Assembly: GCA_964017185.1 (NCBI GenBank)
Contig: OZ024880.1
Span: 40,514,329 to 40,578,328 of the forward strand
DNA from: Rugalucina vietnamica
Taxonomy: Eukaryota > Mollusca > Bivalvia > Lucinida > Lucinidae
Length of the DNA stretch: 64,000 nucleotides
Reading direction: 5' to 3'
The translations under genes and the position numbers were made by a program. Below, piece after piece: positions 12,289-26,300 of the stretch (positions are counted from its first letter, which is position 1; each line of letters starts with the position of its first letter). Below the pieces are notes generated by a model, which had not been told where the DNA came from, ran no database searches, and saw only the letters and a program-made list of their open reading frames with translations.

Positions 12289-12516
12289 GCCTCTGCATGG
12301 GAAAACCCACAATCTGCATAGTCGAAAACAAGCGCGCAGATCAACTTCGCAGTATCTGCCGATCAGCGCATTTGTTTTCGCTACATGATTCGTAACAATT
12401 CCTCTACTTTCTAAATCCAAAATTTCAAGCATCGAACCATTTTCTGTGACTGTACAGCACAGTTTGTGTCGGACCTGTTCGGAATCCAAATTGTTGGTTT
12501 TCTCACGCACATGCTC
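12289..12516 (+). mobile_element. palindromic MITE family A, copy 3
   Basis: Has the family order: ACAATCTGCAT, CGAAAACAAGCGCGCAGATC, CGCATTTGTTTTCGCTACA, GTTTGTGTCGGACCTGTTCG, TTGTTGGTTTTCTCACGCAC. Confidence 0.85.
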
Positions 12517-12829
12517 CATTCGAACTTTTTCCTACCAGTATATAAGTCAATAGTTACTTTGTTTTTATAAAGTCAACGACAATAATGACAGTCACTTCTT
12601 TCTAGTAACCATTTTCGACATTATTATATATGTTATTCAAAACATTATTCAAGATCTGTTTTATCATTTAACGTAATGCCTTATAAAACGCTATTTGAAT
12701 ATCTTAAAAGGAAAACTATGCTTTAAATAAGAAACTTTGTACTTTTTTTTCTATAAATTCATACCATTTGTCCTTGTCTTTTAATTCGTTATTTGATGGT
12801 TGTTCTTTAATCGTTACATTTAAAGATTT

Positions 12830-13500
12830 ACTTCTGAAGGAGCTAAAACTGGTACCATTGTTTATTCAGTTAACGACCCCTAATGGTGCAATATGGTCCA
12901 GAGATCAAAGAACTGTCATAATGAAGTGATTGTCTCAGCTATGCAGGGGGCAATAGAAGGTCCCTTAAAGACCTATTACCATGTCTATTGAGTGTCATTA
13001 GCTGATCAATGATTAGGGACAGGACAATAGAAAACCTAGTGGCCTGACAATGACTCAGAATACAGGTAGGGGCCAAAACAGGAAAAATCAATATTGATAG
13101 CAGAGGGAGGCACTTTTATTGCACATGTTATGCAGGGACAATAAAATCAATAAACATTTGTACTACAGGTATTGTCCTTTAGGGGCCTCTTTATTACTCC
13201 CTGCAGAGCTGAGACAATCACCTCATTAGGACAGTCCTTTGATCTCTGGACCATATTGCACCATTAGCTACTTCAGAAGCAGGTCTTTAAAGGATAATTT
13301 ACCTGTGATCCACTGTTTATTAGATTTATCATCCCTATTAACCCGTGCAATAAATCTGCTTTCCTTTGCAATCAATATTTATGTTACCTGTTTGAGCCCC
13401 TACCTGTATTCAGGGTCAATGTAAGAGCACCAGATTTTCTAGTGTCTTGTCCCTTATCAATGATCAGCTAATGACCCTCAAAGGACAAGGGATTAGACTT
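12830..13500. mobile_element. element built of two inverted-repeat pairs
   Basis: GGTGCAATATGGTCCAGAGA (12886) returns inverted near 13245-13263. A second pair, TAGCTGATCAATGATTAGGG (near 12999) and CCTTATCAATGATCAGCTAA (near 13452), closes the right half. The order is arm 1, arm 2, arm 1', arm 2', which is unusual for a simple MITE. A related partial copy lies at 14590-14830. Confidence 0.7.
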
Positions 13501-14144
13501 TAAACTATTGCTCCGACGGAATAACTTTTGAATGTCCTTTTCCTGTGGTTCGTTGAGCTAAATGCCACAGAAAGTGGCGTGCAATATGAATAAACCCCGA
13601 AGGAGCTCATGTACATGCAAGCTTTGGACGATATATTTTGGACGAGATGTTGGAACCCTCTGCGGTTCATAGCCCCATGATCCAAATTGCTGGTTTATTT
13701 AAATTTATTTCTTTCTATCGCTTGTTGAAAATTGCGGAGTAAATCACATTTACAAGAAAATACAAAAAAATGCGGTGTTCGTTCAAACAGCGGAACGTAA
13801 TCAATGACGTCTGACGTCAAACAAGAATGTTGGGAGTCATTATTTTGACATCAAGTCACACTTAATCATGTGACGTAGTTCATGGAACAAAGAACTGCAT
13901 TTCCTTGGAATATTCGTTGTAAAAATGGCGCTCAGAAACATGTAAATAAACCCTGATGCAGCTTTGCAGACTGTATTATATAGGTTATGTATATTTATAT
14001 TTCTTGCTTGTACAGGCTTCCATTCCAAGCTCCATGAATTACAGTATTGTTGACGACGTATAAGGTAAAAAAACAGGACAGGAAACGTTGGCCTATAAAA
14101 CAAGAAAATGCCTAACTTTTGGAGAGAAGTTTACTTGTTCAAAG

Positions 14145-14152
14145 TATATAAA
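14145..14152 (+). promoter_or_regulatory. TATA box of the lipocalin-like gene
   Basis: TATATAAA, 47 bases before the ATG at 14199. It implies a transcription start near 14175 and a very short 5' UTR. The ATG sits in a strong context (GCAGCCATGG). Confidence 0.6.
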
Positions 14153-14198
14153 CATTCAAGGTTATGTTGAATTTCTATGATATCGAGACGCTGCAGCC

Positions 14199-14336
14199 AT
14201 GGGATGTAACATCGGTTTGTCAACAATTTTCTTTCTAAGCTCCGTTATCGTTATATTTGGAGGACATTTTCGAGACAGAGTATGCGATCGCCTTCTTCCT
14301 AACAACAGAGTTAGTACGCAGGACTATTTGAACCAT
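14199..14336 (+). CDS. exon 1 of the lipocalin-like gene (signal peptide)
   Basis: 46 codons from the start ATG to a GTAAGT donor after AACCAT, phase 0. Encodes the signal peptide and Cys29. Confidence 0.75.
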
Positions 14337-17300
14337 GTAAGTGCAGAATTGCCGCTTATGTTTCTATGCGATTCCCCATAAGTTAGTGCATTTGCTGATA
14401 GATGTTGAAAGATACTAAATTACAGTAATTCTCTTCGGCTCCATGTTGCTAAATCTATAGGATCACTGAAGAGGCTTAAGTAGCGAAACCGCGGTATGGC
14501 CCACTCACTTTCTTATAAATATGCTGCTCTTAAAAGATATCAGTTTATTTTTCCCTGTTCAAGCACTACATTATAGATAATGTTTTAAAGGCTTAGCCCC
14601 TGAAGGAGCTACATATGTATTGGCACCACTGTTTATTCGGTAAATGACCCCTAATGGTGCAACATGACTCTGAGATCAAAAGGCTGTCATAATGAGGTGA
14701 TTATCACATCCCTTCAGGGATTAAAAAGAGGCCCCTAAAGGATAATTCTCGTAGTTCCACTATTCATTGGTTTTATGGTCCCTGATAACATATGCCATAA
14801 AGCTGCCTCCCTTGAATTTGCAACTTCAGTTTTACTTTTTTTTTATTTTGTAAAGAACCACCAGTTGTCCATTTCGACAGAGCCATGGCCTTTTTTCGAA
14901 AAAAAATGTCATTTTTGTGATTACCCAATAAATGATAAAACCGGTGCTTTGCTTAAAAGCAATTTCTGATAGAGGATGTTGTCAGTGACAAAAATCCGAA
15001 AAAAAAAAAACCTTTCAAAATTAAACCATAGTCTCGAGAAATGACAAGTCAAATATCCATTAATACGAGATTTCAGCGTTAATACATAGATTTCAGTGTT
15101 TTTGTTGAAGTTGATGTTTGCATAATGATGTTTGCATAATGAAACTACATTACTTGTGAGACGAGCCAAGTTCTGTTTGCTGGTGTGCCCGGTGGTCTTT
15201 CTTAAGGTTTTCCCGTTTTCTCCCCGCCTACTGATTGGCCCGTCTCATATGAGCTTAAACAATCTTGAAAGGGACGTTAAACTGAATAAAAAATGAATAT
15301 AAAAACAGTAAAAAACAACAACAAAATAACACATAATTCTTCGTTTATATTTTATCTTTCAGATTGCTACTCTAGAGAGGTTTCTGATTATCTACTCAAG
15401 GAAATTAAATCCATCACGTTTCTCGGAATATGGCAAAGCAAAAAGACAATTCGAGGCGAACGGCGACTACAATGTTCTTGTGTGAGTTTCACTCGGCAAC
15501 ATAAATGCCATATTAACAATGGGTATTGTACGCAGATAAATCGCTGCGCGCTCGTGATTTGAATTTCTTTACAACTGACCTCCAAACAGTGAATTATTAC
15601 TCAACAATTCACTGCTAGAGCTGATCTATTTCTTAAATAAATATTGTTTCAACCAAAATTGCAAGCCGCTAGCCAACTTATGTTCTTGTACAGCTCGGTT
15701 TGTCACGGACCTGTTCAGAACCACATTGTTGGTTGGTTTTCTGATGAAGAGACTTTTTTTGAGAGAGAGAGAGAGAGAGAGAGAGCATGAGCAAATTATT
15801 ATCATGGAGCTGACGAGAAAACTAAGTAGATAAAGGCCATCATTAAAAAGAACGTTGTTTTATGGGGCTTTTAATCAATATAGCCATCTTTGACAGATAC
15901 AGCAATGTACTCAGTTTCGCTAAGTACTCAGTAGCGCTAACGCCCATTTTCAATCGCAATTTAACACGCCTTACCTTCAAGAAAGAAGCCAAGTTTATGT
16001 TTTTATAATTCATTTTATGGCTTCAAGAAAGAAGCCAAGTTTATGTTTTTATAATTCATTTTATTCCTATTTGATAAGCGAAGTCGATTTTCAAATATAT
16101 TACACGATCCAATCCTTGGCTGCAACACAATATGTTGATGTCAAATCTGTATATCTATTTTAGTCGCTTTTCGTGTTTCGATTTTTTTACATACAATTTA
16201 TGACGTACTGCTACACACTGGGATTGTAGTCCACTTCTGAAGTTCACGGAGGACAGACAAATTTATTAGGCATGTACTCATGAAAATATATTCATAATTT
16301 GTAAATGCTGTAACATTTTATTCAATGCCAAACATGGGCGGGGTGGGCTCTCAGTTTCGCAAACTCGTTTTTATGAGGCTAGGATATGGCAATTTGAATG
16401 GCCCTGAAGCCAATAATGCGAGACCAGTGTCTAAATAGTTGTTCCAGGAATTAATAAATAAGATGAATAATATAGATCCAACACTCTCAGCCTCGTTCTT
16501 CATTTTTCACTAAAAATATACCTGGAGGAACACGGAGGCTCGGTGGTAGAGCATCGGACCTGGAACTGAGATGTAGGCCTACAGTAGGCCCTACGGCTCG
16601 ATTATCAAAGGCGCCAGCAAGACGCACATACTTCCCACATGTACTGGATAAGAATGGTAGCTCAGGTCCGACCTGACTGTAAAAATTTGGCCCTACCAGG
16701 GGTTTTGGGGAGCTGGGGAGAAGGGCCATTTATTTTCAGGGAGACCAAGAAAATATTTTAAGGGAGCTGGGGAGAAAGCAAATAAAATTGGAGGGGGCGG
16801 TTAGGGAGCAGGGAGCATGGAATTGAGGAAAAAAGTTTAGGGAGCTGGGGAGAAAGGTCATGTTAATTTCAGGGAACAAAGAGCTAGGACTCCCCATGGT
16901 AGGGCCTCAAAAATATTGACTGGGACATACCCCATTACAAACAATACATGCACAACATGTTTTATGGGACCTGGAATTATGTTGCCCATTAATACTTTAC
17001 AGATTACTCGGTTTTAAGGTATTGATGGCAATACAACGGAAAATGCATTATCAACATGATTTTAAAGCCTTAAAGGTGTATGTACAGCCGTGCATACCAT
17101 TTCTCCAGGCTTTGTGGGGCCCTATCAGGGGTTTTGGGATCATCTGGGGAGAATGGTCATTTATTTTAAGGGGTCTGTGGAGGACAAGTTAATATTTTAA
17201 GGGAGTTGGGTAGCAATCATAAACTTTGTGGGGGTTGGGGTAGGGAGCTGGGATTTGAAGAACACATTCTGAGGAGCTGGGGAGAAAGGCAATTTTCTTT

Positions 17301-20300
17301 CAGGGAGCAGGGAACTTGCACCCAACCCCCAACCCGGTAGGGTCTTGTTCGTATGTCGTTTGTTTGTTAACAGTCGTAAGTTAACAAATACATGTAAGAA
17401 TCATTCATAATGCACCAGCCATTTGTATCCCCGGTCCCCTTTTGGCCGGGAAAAGCGGACACACAGCGGGGCTAAAGTGCCAGGATTTTACCTCTGATGA
17501 GTCTCGGCAGTGCCTTGGATGCGCCGGGGGTTTAATTTCCCGCCAATACCCAGTCAAATTAATTCAAATAAATTCAGATAAAAGTTGTATTTCAACAATT
17601 TAATTACTTTATGGTCATTATTGAATTTGCATCTGTGCCTGTACATTTACATGCAGTAATTTAAGCCCCTATTCCACATTTCAGTTTCATCAAAACAACC
17701 CCCAGCTGTTGCTCCACATTATTGTTAGTCTTCGGGGAGCTTGGACTTTTAGCAGGGATTTTACCACACATCTGACCCTGCAGTGCCGGGTATTCAGCGG
17801 GGTTTTAAAAATTGAAAAGTTAAATGCCCCGTTATTTCACGGCCCTAATGAGCCCCGCTATTTCCCGGTCCTATTGGAGCCGGCGAATCAAATGGCTGTG
17901 CATAACAAGAGCTCTCGACTAAACGGAAACACAGCGTAATCTGAATATCCAAAAAGACTGGTCAATGATTGTTTCTTTTTGATAAGTGATGGCAATGGCA
18001 CAGATACCGTCTCACTTACTCCCCAGAGTACTGGTTAATGCACATGAAGCGGTGGCTCCGCCCGACATGACTAAAATTGTTGACTAGTAGGAGTCAACTC
18101 AATTCAAACAAACAAGCAATATTTTATAATATAGGCTTAGACCTAAATTTCCGTATGGTTCTCTAAACTGCAACGCATTTTATGTACATGTGGAAGATCT
18201 ATTGGAGTATAAACAAATTGCAGACTTTGGGCTTCTGGTTATTGTTGACTGGGACCCTAAGTTTTCAACCAAAAATAAAAGGAAAAAAAAACAGATATGC
18301 TTAGCCACAAATCAAATAAACAAACAAATTGTTAACCTTATCTAGCCCACATGCCTTTCTTTCGTTGCGGTTGTTCATTGGCCCTCTTGGTAAATTCAGA
18401 TCTATGATGGACGAACCAGTGTGCTTGGAGCGTTTACTGTCCTTACACCATCTTTCGGAAATTTTTTGCACCTTTTTTCTGAGACAGTACATTCCAATAT
18501 TGATTTTAGCATGACATGCATGGAAGACACATTTGTTACTGAAATGTACGTGTTTTGTTGCATCTGCTTATAGGAGGTTGCGGCTTAGTAGTTTAGGTGT
18601 TTGTTTATCCATAATTGGTCAAGTTCTACATTTCTATTTAGCTGTGATAGTTGTAAGCATGAAACCGTGCATAGGTGTTGTGCTTGACATACTCTTCAGC
18701 CATATACCTTTACGTGATGTACTTGGCCTATATGTCATGCTTTATCGACTTCGTGAAAATTTATGTCAAGTAAGTTGCGTCGAACATCGAACTTCGACGA
18801 AAATCATCACTGCTTACTTCAGTACTTGAAATGTCTTTCTTTGGTAACCTCAAGTTGACCATTTTGGATTTACTTTCGTTTTTCTGGGACGACAATTCTA
18901 GTACGTAGTAAGAATGTTGTTCGTCGAACCTGATCCATTGACTTGGTTAGTTCTGAGGCAGAACGGATGTGTATTTTACCACGACACACCTTATCATAGT
19001 TCTCTACAACCATTTTATGCACAAAATAGAGAATGCTTCACTTCTGTGCATGTTAATTTCACTGATCTGATTGTGTTTGTGGAACTGAGGACAGGTTTGC
19101 GTTACTGAGGACGCATAGGGCCCTTACATTTGGGCTTCCAGGGTGCAGATGGAAGGTGTGAGCATAAAAATCTTACTTGCATATTGTGATGAACCGATAT
19201 TTCAAAGTTCACCGTAATTTTTTATATGAGCGTAGTCTTGTATCAGTTATAGTTATTTCAGTCAACTTTCCAAGAAAATCAGTATTATCTCCAGTGGTGT
19301 TCAACCAAACCAATGACAATCTATAACTATTTTTCAATTCATTGACAAACTGAATAATATTTTATGTATTTTCACATATATATCTCCGTTTAAATTGTAT
19401 AATATAGATTCACAAATGAGCCGCATCGTGAGAAAACCGGATTTTTGCCTATGCGAAAACAAAGGCGCAGATCAGCTTCGCGGTAACCGCGAAGCTGATC
19501 AGCGCCTTTGTTTTCGCTACACGGATAGTATATTTCCTCTTCTTCTTATATCCGAAATTTCAAGCTTCTAGCCTGCTTCTGAGCTTGTACAGGCCGGTTT
19601 GTGTCGGACCTGGTCGGAAACCCCGAAGACCGGTTTTCTCGCGTCGAGGCTCAAATTGTCCCAAGCAGTCTGATCTCTTCACTATTATGAACTACGATCA
19701 TCGAAGTCTACATCTATCAAAAAGGGTAGGGACGTAACCTATAATATAAAATTTAAATAATACTAAATTCACTATCAAATGTTCAAAAGAAAATGCATGT
19801 TCATATTTAGCATGTCACTTTTATCACACCATAGTCTATTTATCGCATATTCACAGAATGTCTTCTTTACTATTTTCATTCAATGCATAATGATAATCAG
19901 ATTGTCTGTTTTATGCAATACACTAAATTATTCATAATGAAATGTGAACTAAACATTTTACACTTTGAATCATATAATATTGTTTTGACATCTGAAACAT
20001 GTAATCAACTGTTAAACAATAAGTTGAGTCACTTACCATTCATACATCTAAACATTCAAAACATTCTCCACATTTAACCAACTCTGCACAAACATTCATC
20101 CTTCACCAAAACTACATTCTCAATAAAGCTTAACAGTTAATATAGTCAAAATACTCACTCACTTTAATTCAATAGATTGACCTGTACACTGACCACAACC
20201 CTGCATTTTTCCAATACTGTATCACAATAAAGTATAAATGTCATAATCTGTACCACAAGAAAAAATAGTGATGCCTTGTGAATCACACATATGAAAGGCT

Positions 20301-23300
20301 ATAAAATTGTTAACAAGTCCAGGCCAAGCCCTTTTTGATATGTGAAATAGTATAGCGAGGAAGAGCCATTGACGAGAACCGTTTTTGAAACTGAGTACAT
20401 TGCTGTACACCTCTTCTTGTTTCAAAACGTTACTACATGTACAATAGTACAGCATGTACGTTGAAAATAGTTTACATTAAACAAAGGTAAAACATTATCC
20501 AGAAATCCGGTTTTCGGGGTTTTTGACCAGCTCTGACACGTCTAACACAGCTGATCTCCTTACCAAAACTTCCCCATGCAATATAAAGGATACTTTTTTT
20601 CAGCTGTAAAAATCAAAAATTTCATTTGAAAATTTTTAATATTCCAAATATTTTTGTTCAAAACATTGATTGTGGGTACACGTTAGAACCGCCTCGGCGA
20701 GGCGGTTCTAACGAGTACCCACAATCTATGTTTTGGATCAAAAATAAGGAAATATGTATACCCCTGCTAACCCCAGTTTTGCTATATGAAAGCGGCGTTT
20801 AAGGGGGTATTTATATCACGGACATGTTTTCGTGATGTCTGCCTTTATTTTCGCATATTAGGCGAAAATCCGGTTTTCTCATGGCGCGTCTCTAATGTTT
20901 GTTCCATTCGTGATTTTGCAGTTCCGGGTACTTTAGAGACGACCCAGATGAATGTACTGATCTTGGCGTCTCGGAGTTTAACGTAACAGAAGTCATCGAA
21001 GTGAGAAAAACAGGAAAATGCCGCAAAGTAGACAAGTACTATAGAATGGGAGGAGGTAAAAACGTGACCGAAGAAATTGCTTTTACAATTAGCAGGGCTT
21101 TAATTGCGAGTTCGAAAGTTTCTGAACATCATACTGTACCCGTACTCGCATTTGAACCACATCATGAGAAACTAATTTTTTGCATACACGAAATTAAAGG
21201 CGTAGATCAGCTTCGCAGTAAATGCGAAGCTGATTTTCGCAGTAAATGCGAAGCTGATCAGTGCCTTTGTTTTCGCTACCCATAATTTCAAGATTCTACT
21301 GTCTTCTGTGACTGCACAGACCGGTTTATGTCGGACCTGTCGGAAACCAGGAACAAAAAACGAGTTGCGTATTTTTTGGGCTTGATTTTCTTTGTTTAAC
21401 GGTTAGATCTCTTTCCGGAAAGAATTCTATATAATTGCATTATGAACCACTGCGGAAGATGAGGGTGAGGTTAAGCGCCTGCAAAAATCGATTTCAGCCC
21501 CCCCCCCCCCCCCCCCCCCCAGTAAATTTAGATTACTGGTCGTTCCAATGCGATACTTCTGTAGTGGTTCGATTTGTTTTATGTTGTCGAGTCGGATTTT
21601 TTCTGCTTTTTTGTACCTTATGTGCGTTTACTTCAGGTAAATGAGTGACCGCCTAGTGGGAAATAGCCGCTCACTCGGCTTACTATATGTTTTCCAAGTA
21701 CCGAAGTTTCAATTTATTTTTTCCACCTTGGGTTTTTGGGTGGGAATTGCTTTCTGATTGCGCCTTTTCCTGATTATTGCCTACTAGTACCTTTTCCACC
21801 ACGAAAACATATCCACGTAATGAATGCCCCCGTATACCACACTTTTATAATATAGCACTGATAACTTGGGTATGCAGTCGGGGGTATACCTGTTTTTCTT
21901 ATTTTATTCTAAACCTAGATTATAGGTACTCGTTACAACCGCCGCGGTTAGGTAGTTCTAACGGGTACCAAAATCAATGTTTTGAACTTGAGTATTAAAA
22001 ACATCAATATTTTCCAAATTAATTTTCAATTTTCATAACTGAACAAAATCTATGTATAATGCATGCATGTTTGTCGTAATGGTTTATTCCTTTCAGACGA
22101 CCAGAGAATCAAAACACGTTTCATCTCGCAAGATTTGTCAAAGTATTTCTGGTTTTTTGAATGCAAAGAGGTAAGTAAGTAAATTACCAAAATTTCAAGC
22201 TTCTAGCCTTTGGTTGTGTTTCTCAATCTGATTGCGCCTTTTCCTGATCATTACCTGTTTGTACTTTTCCTTATTTAAAGAGTGTGACCAAAGTGGTAGC
22301 AACCAGTCTTCCTTGGGACCCTCTATTACAAGTTTATTTTAGCAGTGTACTGTCTAAGTTCACATTTTTCATTTTGAACATTTCAATCCAAGTAACCGGG
22401 GATCAAGTCATTATAAATCTTATACATAATTTTAGCCTTGGTAAGAAAAACGCTTTGATCGAAAGATAGGATACCTAGTTACTCAAGTGATTTGTTTAGA
22501 CTTGCATACTCGTTTAATAAAATTAATTTACAATTCCTTCTTTGCAATTTATATTATCAACATTGAAATTCGACGAATTACTCCAGATCACACTACAGTA
22601 GTCAAACTGCGGTTTTATATACATGTAAGAAGTGGAAAACAAAAGTCTGTGCTCCTTTGATAAAAAAGTTTTAATTTTACTCAAAAGTCACAAGTATGAC
22701 GGGACTTTCTTCGGCACATGCTGATAATGATCATTCCATGATATTTTTTATCTACATAAACACCTTATATTTTATCTCCAGTGTTCATTTTAACATCTAT
22801 GTCATTGTATTCAAGAGCGGACAGCGTGTCTTCTTGAAAATTATTTCGCTTTTACCTACTTGTTATCAACATCACTTTAGTCTTTAAAGTGTTTAAAACC
22901 ATTCTATTTTTCCTACACCAGTCATAAAGGGAGTTTAAGGACTTTTGCAAAATGCTTTGAAAAGTGTTAATATCAAAATGCTGTTAGTATATGGTAGTGT
23001 CGTCTGTATATAAATCGACTAAAGATGTGCCATTCAAAGATAAGGGATGATCATTAATGAAAAGTTAAAATAATAAAGAACCTAAAACGGATCCTTGAGG
23101 AACTCCACAACTGAGTTTTGACGTCTCGGAAAATTCATTATTTACAGCAACACGCTGAGTTCTTTGAAATAAATATGATTTAAAACAGGATAAACAAGAA
23201 TTGCTGCATTTATAAGACTGTATTTTTTTTCAAAAGTATTTGATGATCAACAAGATCAAACGCTTTTCGAAAATCTACCATCACGCAACCAACTAGTTTC

Positions 23301-26300
23301 CCAGCGTTTAAAGCTTGTAGCCAAGAATCAACCATAAGATTCAAAGCAGATTCTTTAGAGTGTTTAGCACGAAAACCACTTTGAGACTTATGAAGCAGAC
23401 TGACATAATCTAAAAATGAGGGAAAATTTAAATCAACTCATTTTTCAATAATTTTGGATATATGGGTAGAATAGAAATTGGCCTGTAATTATTTATGTCA
23501 ATTTATCCAAATTTTTAAATGGCCGATATGTAATTACTTGATGGGTATTTTTACAAATGGATGCATGCGATTTTCGATTGCAAAAAAACAGCAAAGTGGT
23601 CACTTACGCATAGTTTATCAACAAGGACAGAATTTATTGTTTCTTCATTATTTGTGTATATATGATCAATCAGTGTTTGTGATTCTTGTCTTACCCTTGT
23701 GGGTTCACTTATTAATTGAGTGAGGTCCAAAGACGAAGTGAAATTTCCCCAATCCCTATCAATATCCGGATTTAATCAGTTTCTATTAAAATCACCTTAT
23801 AATATGATTTTCTTGTTTTGGTTTCAACTTTGAAACAACATTTATAAATTCTTCAAATCTATTATTAAATTCAATTCGTTAGTCAAGCGGTCGATACATA
23901 TTTCCAACTAAAATGATCTTCCTATTTTAGGGCAAATTTCAATCCAAAGACATGAAATATCATTGGTTTCTAACTATTTCCTTCTTTTCGCAAGAATACC
24001 ATCACGTACATAGACAATTATTCCTCCACCGTCATTTGCTTTTATTATCTTTCCTAAAAGGATATTGGTGATGTTAGTGATGTTAGCTCATATGAGGCAT
24101 GTACCGGCAGCAGTGTTCTCGAGCTGCACATTAAAGATACTCGTGTCCCACCTACGCTAGGTACCGATCTTAACCTGAATATGTTTCCATGGGGCCTCGC
24201 TATACAAGATTTGAAGGATTTTACGGGACTAACATTCAGTGATTTGGAGTATAAATGGCTCGGAAAGGGTGGGTATCTGAATTGATATTATCTTGTTTCA
24301 CGATTTGATACTGTCTAACTGCAGAAACCAGAGGACCATGTGTTCTGAAAACTCTCACCTGACATTCGAAAACTTGTATACATTTTGGACGATTGAGCAG
24401 TTACCTGTACATGATTCTTCTCACAAGATTGATCAAAGTGAATCTTGCGGTTCATCATGAAAACATGATATACCCCTCAAACCCCACTTTTATGTAGCAA
24501 AACTGAGGTATGCAGGCGCATGCCTCCTATTTTGATTATTTCTGCTCTAAAACATAAATTGTGGGTACTCGCTAGTACCGCCTCCTCACCGAGTCGGTTC
24601 TAACGTGTACCTTCAATTTAAGTTTTGAGCAAAAACAAGTTAAAATATAAAAAAGAAATAGCTGAAGAAATATAATTTTTTAAAACTAAAAGAATCTCTG
24701 TTTATTGCATGGACAAGGGAAAGGCGAGGTACGCAAGCTTTGACTAAACAGAAAAAAAAATCAAATTTCAGAAACAACATCAGAATTTGTTGATCAAACT
24801 GTTAAAGGACATCTTTGCCTTAGATGGGAATTCTCCCTAATTGTTATATATGTCACTTTCAGGACGCAAAAGCCTAGCTCTTTTTTGTTATTGTATTTTG
24901 TCATAGTTTTGTAAGTCAGTGATGATATTTACTGATGATGTCAGCTTTAACATTTTTAAGGAATTAGCACTTCTAAGCATAATGCAATATCCATTGATTG
25001 AAAGCATCTTTTCTTTTGAACATGTATGTATATCTATTTATACATCTACATAAACAAAATATACTCACCCTGACACTGGTCTGACAAGAAATTCTGTCAT
25101 GAATGTTTACAATTGTACAGTTGATGTCTTTAAAAGTGTCCATAATGACTGTGCTTACTTTAGTTCATGCAAGTTTTTAGAAATTTATACATTTTCGCCT
25201 TGCTGACCCTGTTCCCCCTAGACCCAGGATACCACTTTGATATGATGTGTAAATGTGAAAAACACATAATTATACCGTCGAGAGGACATGCTAGGCCTCG
25301 AGGGGAACATACATAAAAATAAACTAAAAGATTGTAAATTAAAGATTTTATACAATAAGCTTACAATTCCTTCTAAGTAAACTTAAAAATACAAAACAAT
25401 AAACAATCAATGTGTGGACTTTATTCAGTATTCATATGGAAAATAAGCCCATGTTTGGTTGCTTGAAAAGCGATGTTGTCAAACAACTAAAAATCAGTTC
25501 AAAGTCTAATGGTTCATTTTGGCCAAAGATGGGTTGGGGTGTGAAATTCTTATGTTCCATTATCTGGATTAATTTAAATTAGCCCAACAGCTTTGCAAAC
25601 AAATGTATATATATTTCTTTGCCCACATACGCTAAATTCAGTCCCAAAATCATAACTTGAAAATATTGTCCTCCCAAATCTGTATTTTAGGGACTTTTTA
25701 CATCTTAGGCAAGGTGTTTCCTTACAAAAATAATATTTTTGGCTTTGATAGTTTTTCATCCTAGCCTAGACTACCAGTCATTCACGTGTAACTTTTCTGC
25801 CCATATCAACAATAGCCAGTCACGCATATAAGGCTTCTGTCCTTTTTATGGGACATAAGCAAACAGTATAGCCCTAGATCTGACGCCATAGAACGTGGCG
25901 TCCCATATTAGGCTATTCTTTTTTGCATAGCAAAACATTATCGAAAAATGAGATAAAATAAGAAAGATTAAGATGAGAAAAATTACCTCTACCATCCCTC
26001 AAAAATTAAAGTGGACTCTTCAAAATGATAATGATGGGAAGTCCATTCGTCAAAAAATGTGTTAAGGTAAGCGCAAAGCTACTGAAGTGTATGAAGGTAC
26101 TGATAGAGATGTTGGCAGGTTTTATAATTGAGCCTCGACGCGAGAAAACCGGTCTTCGGGGTTTCCGACCAGGTCCGACATAAACCGGCCTGTACAGTTA
26201 CAGAAGCAGGCTAGAAGCTTGAAATTTCGGATTTAAGAAGAAGAGAAATTGTACTATCCGTGTAGCGAAAACAAAGGCGCTGACCGGTAACCGCGAAGCT

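Noticed and set aside
16532..16625. tRNA-like stretch GGCTCGGTGGTAGAGCATCG
   Set aside because: Resembles a tRNA box A, but no matching box B or cloverleaf arms could be drawn; not called as a tRNA or SINE.
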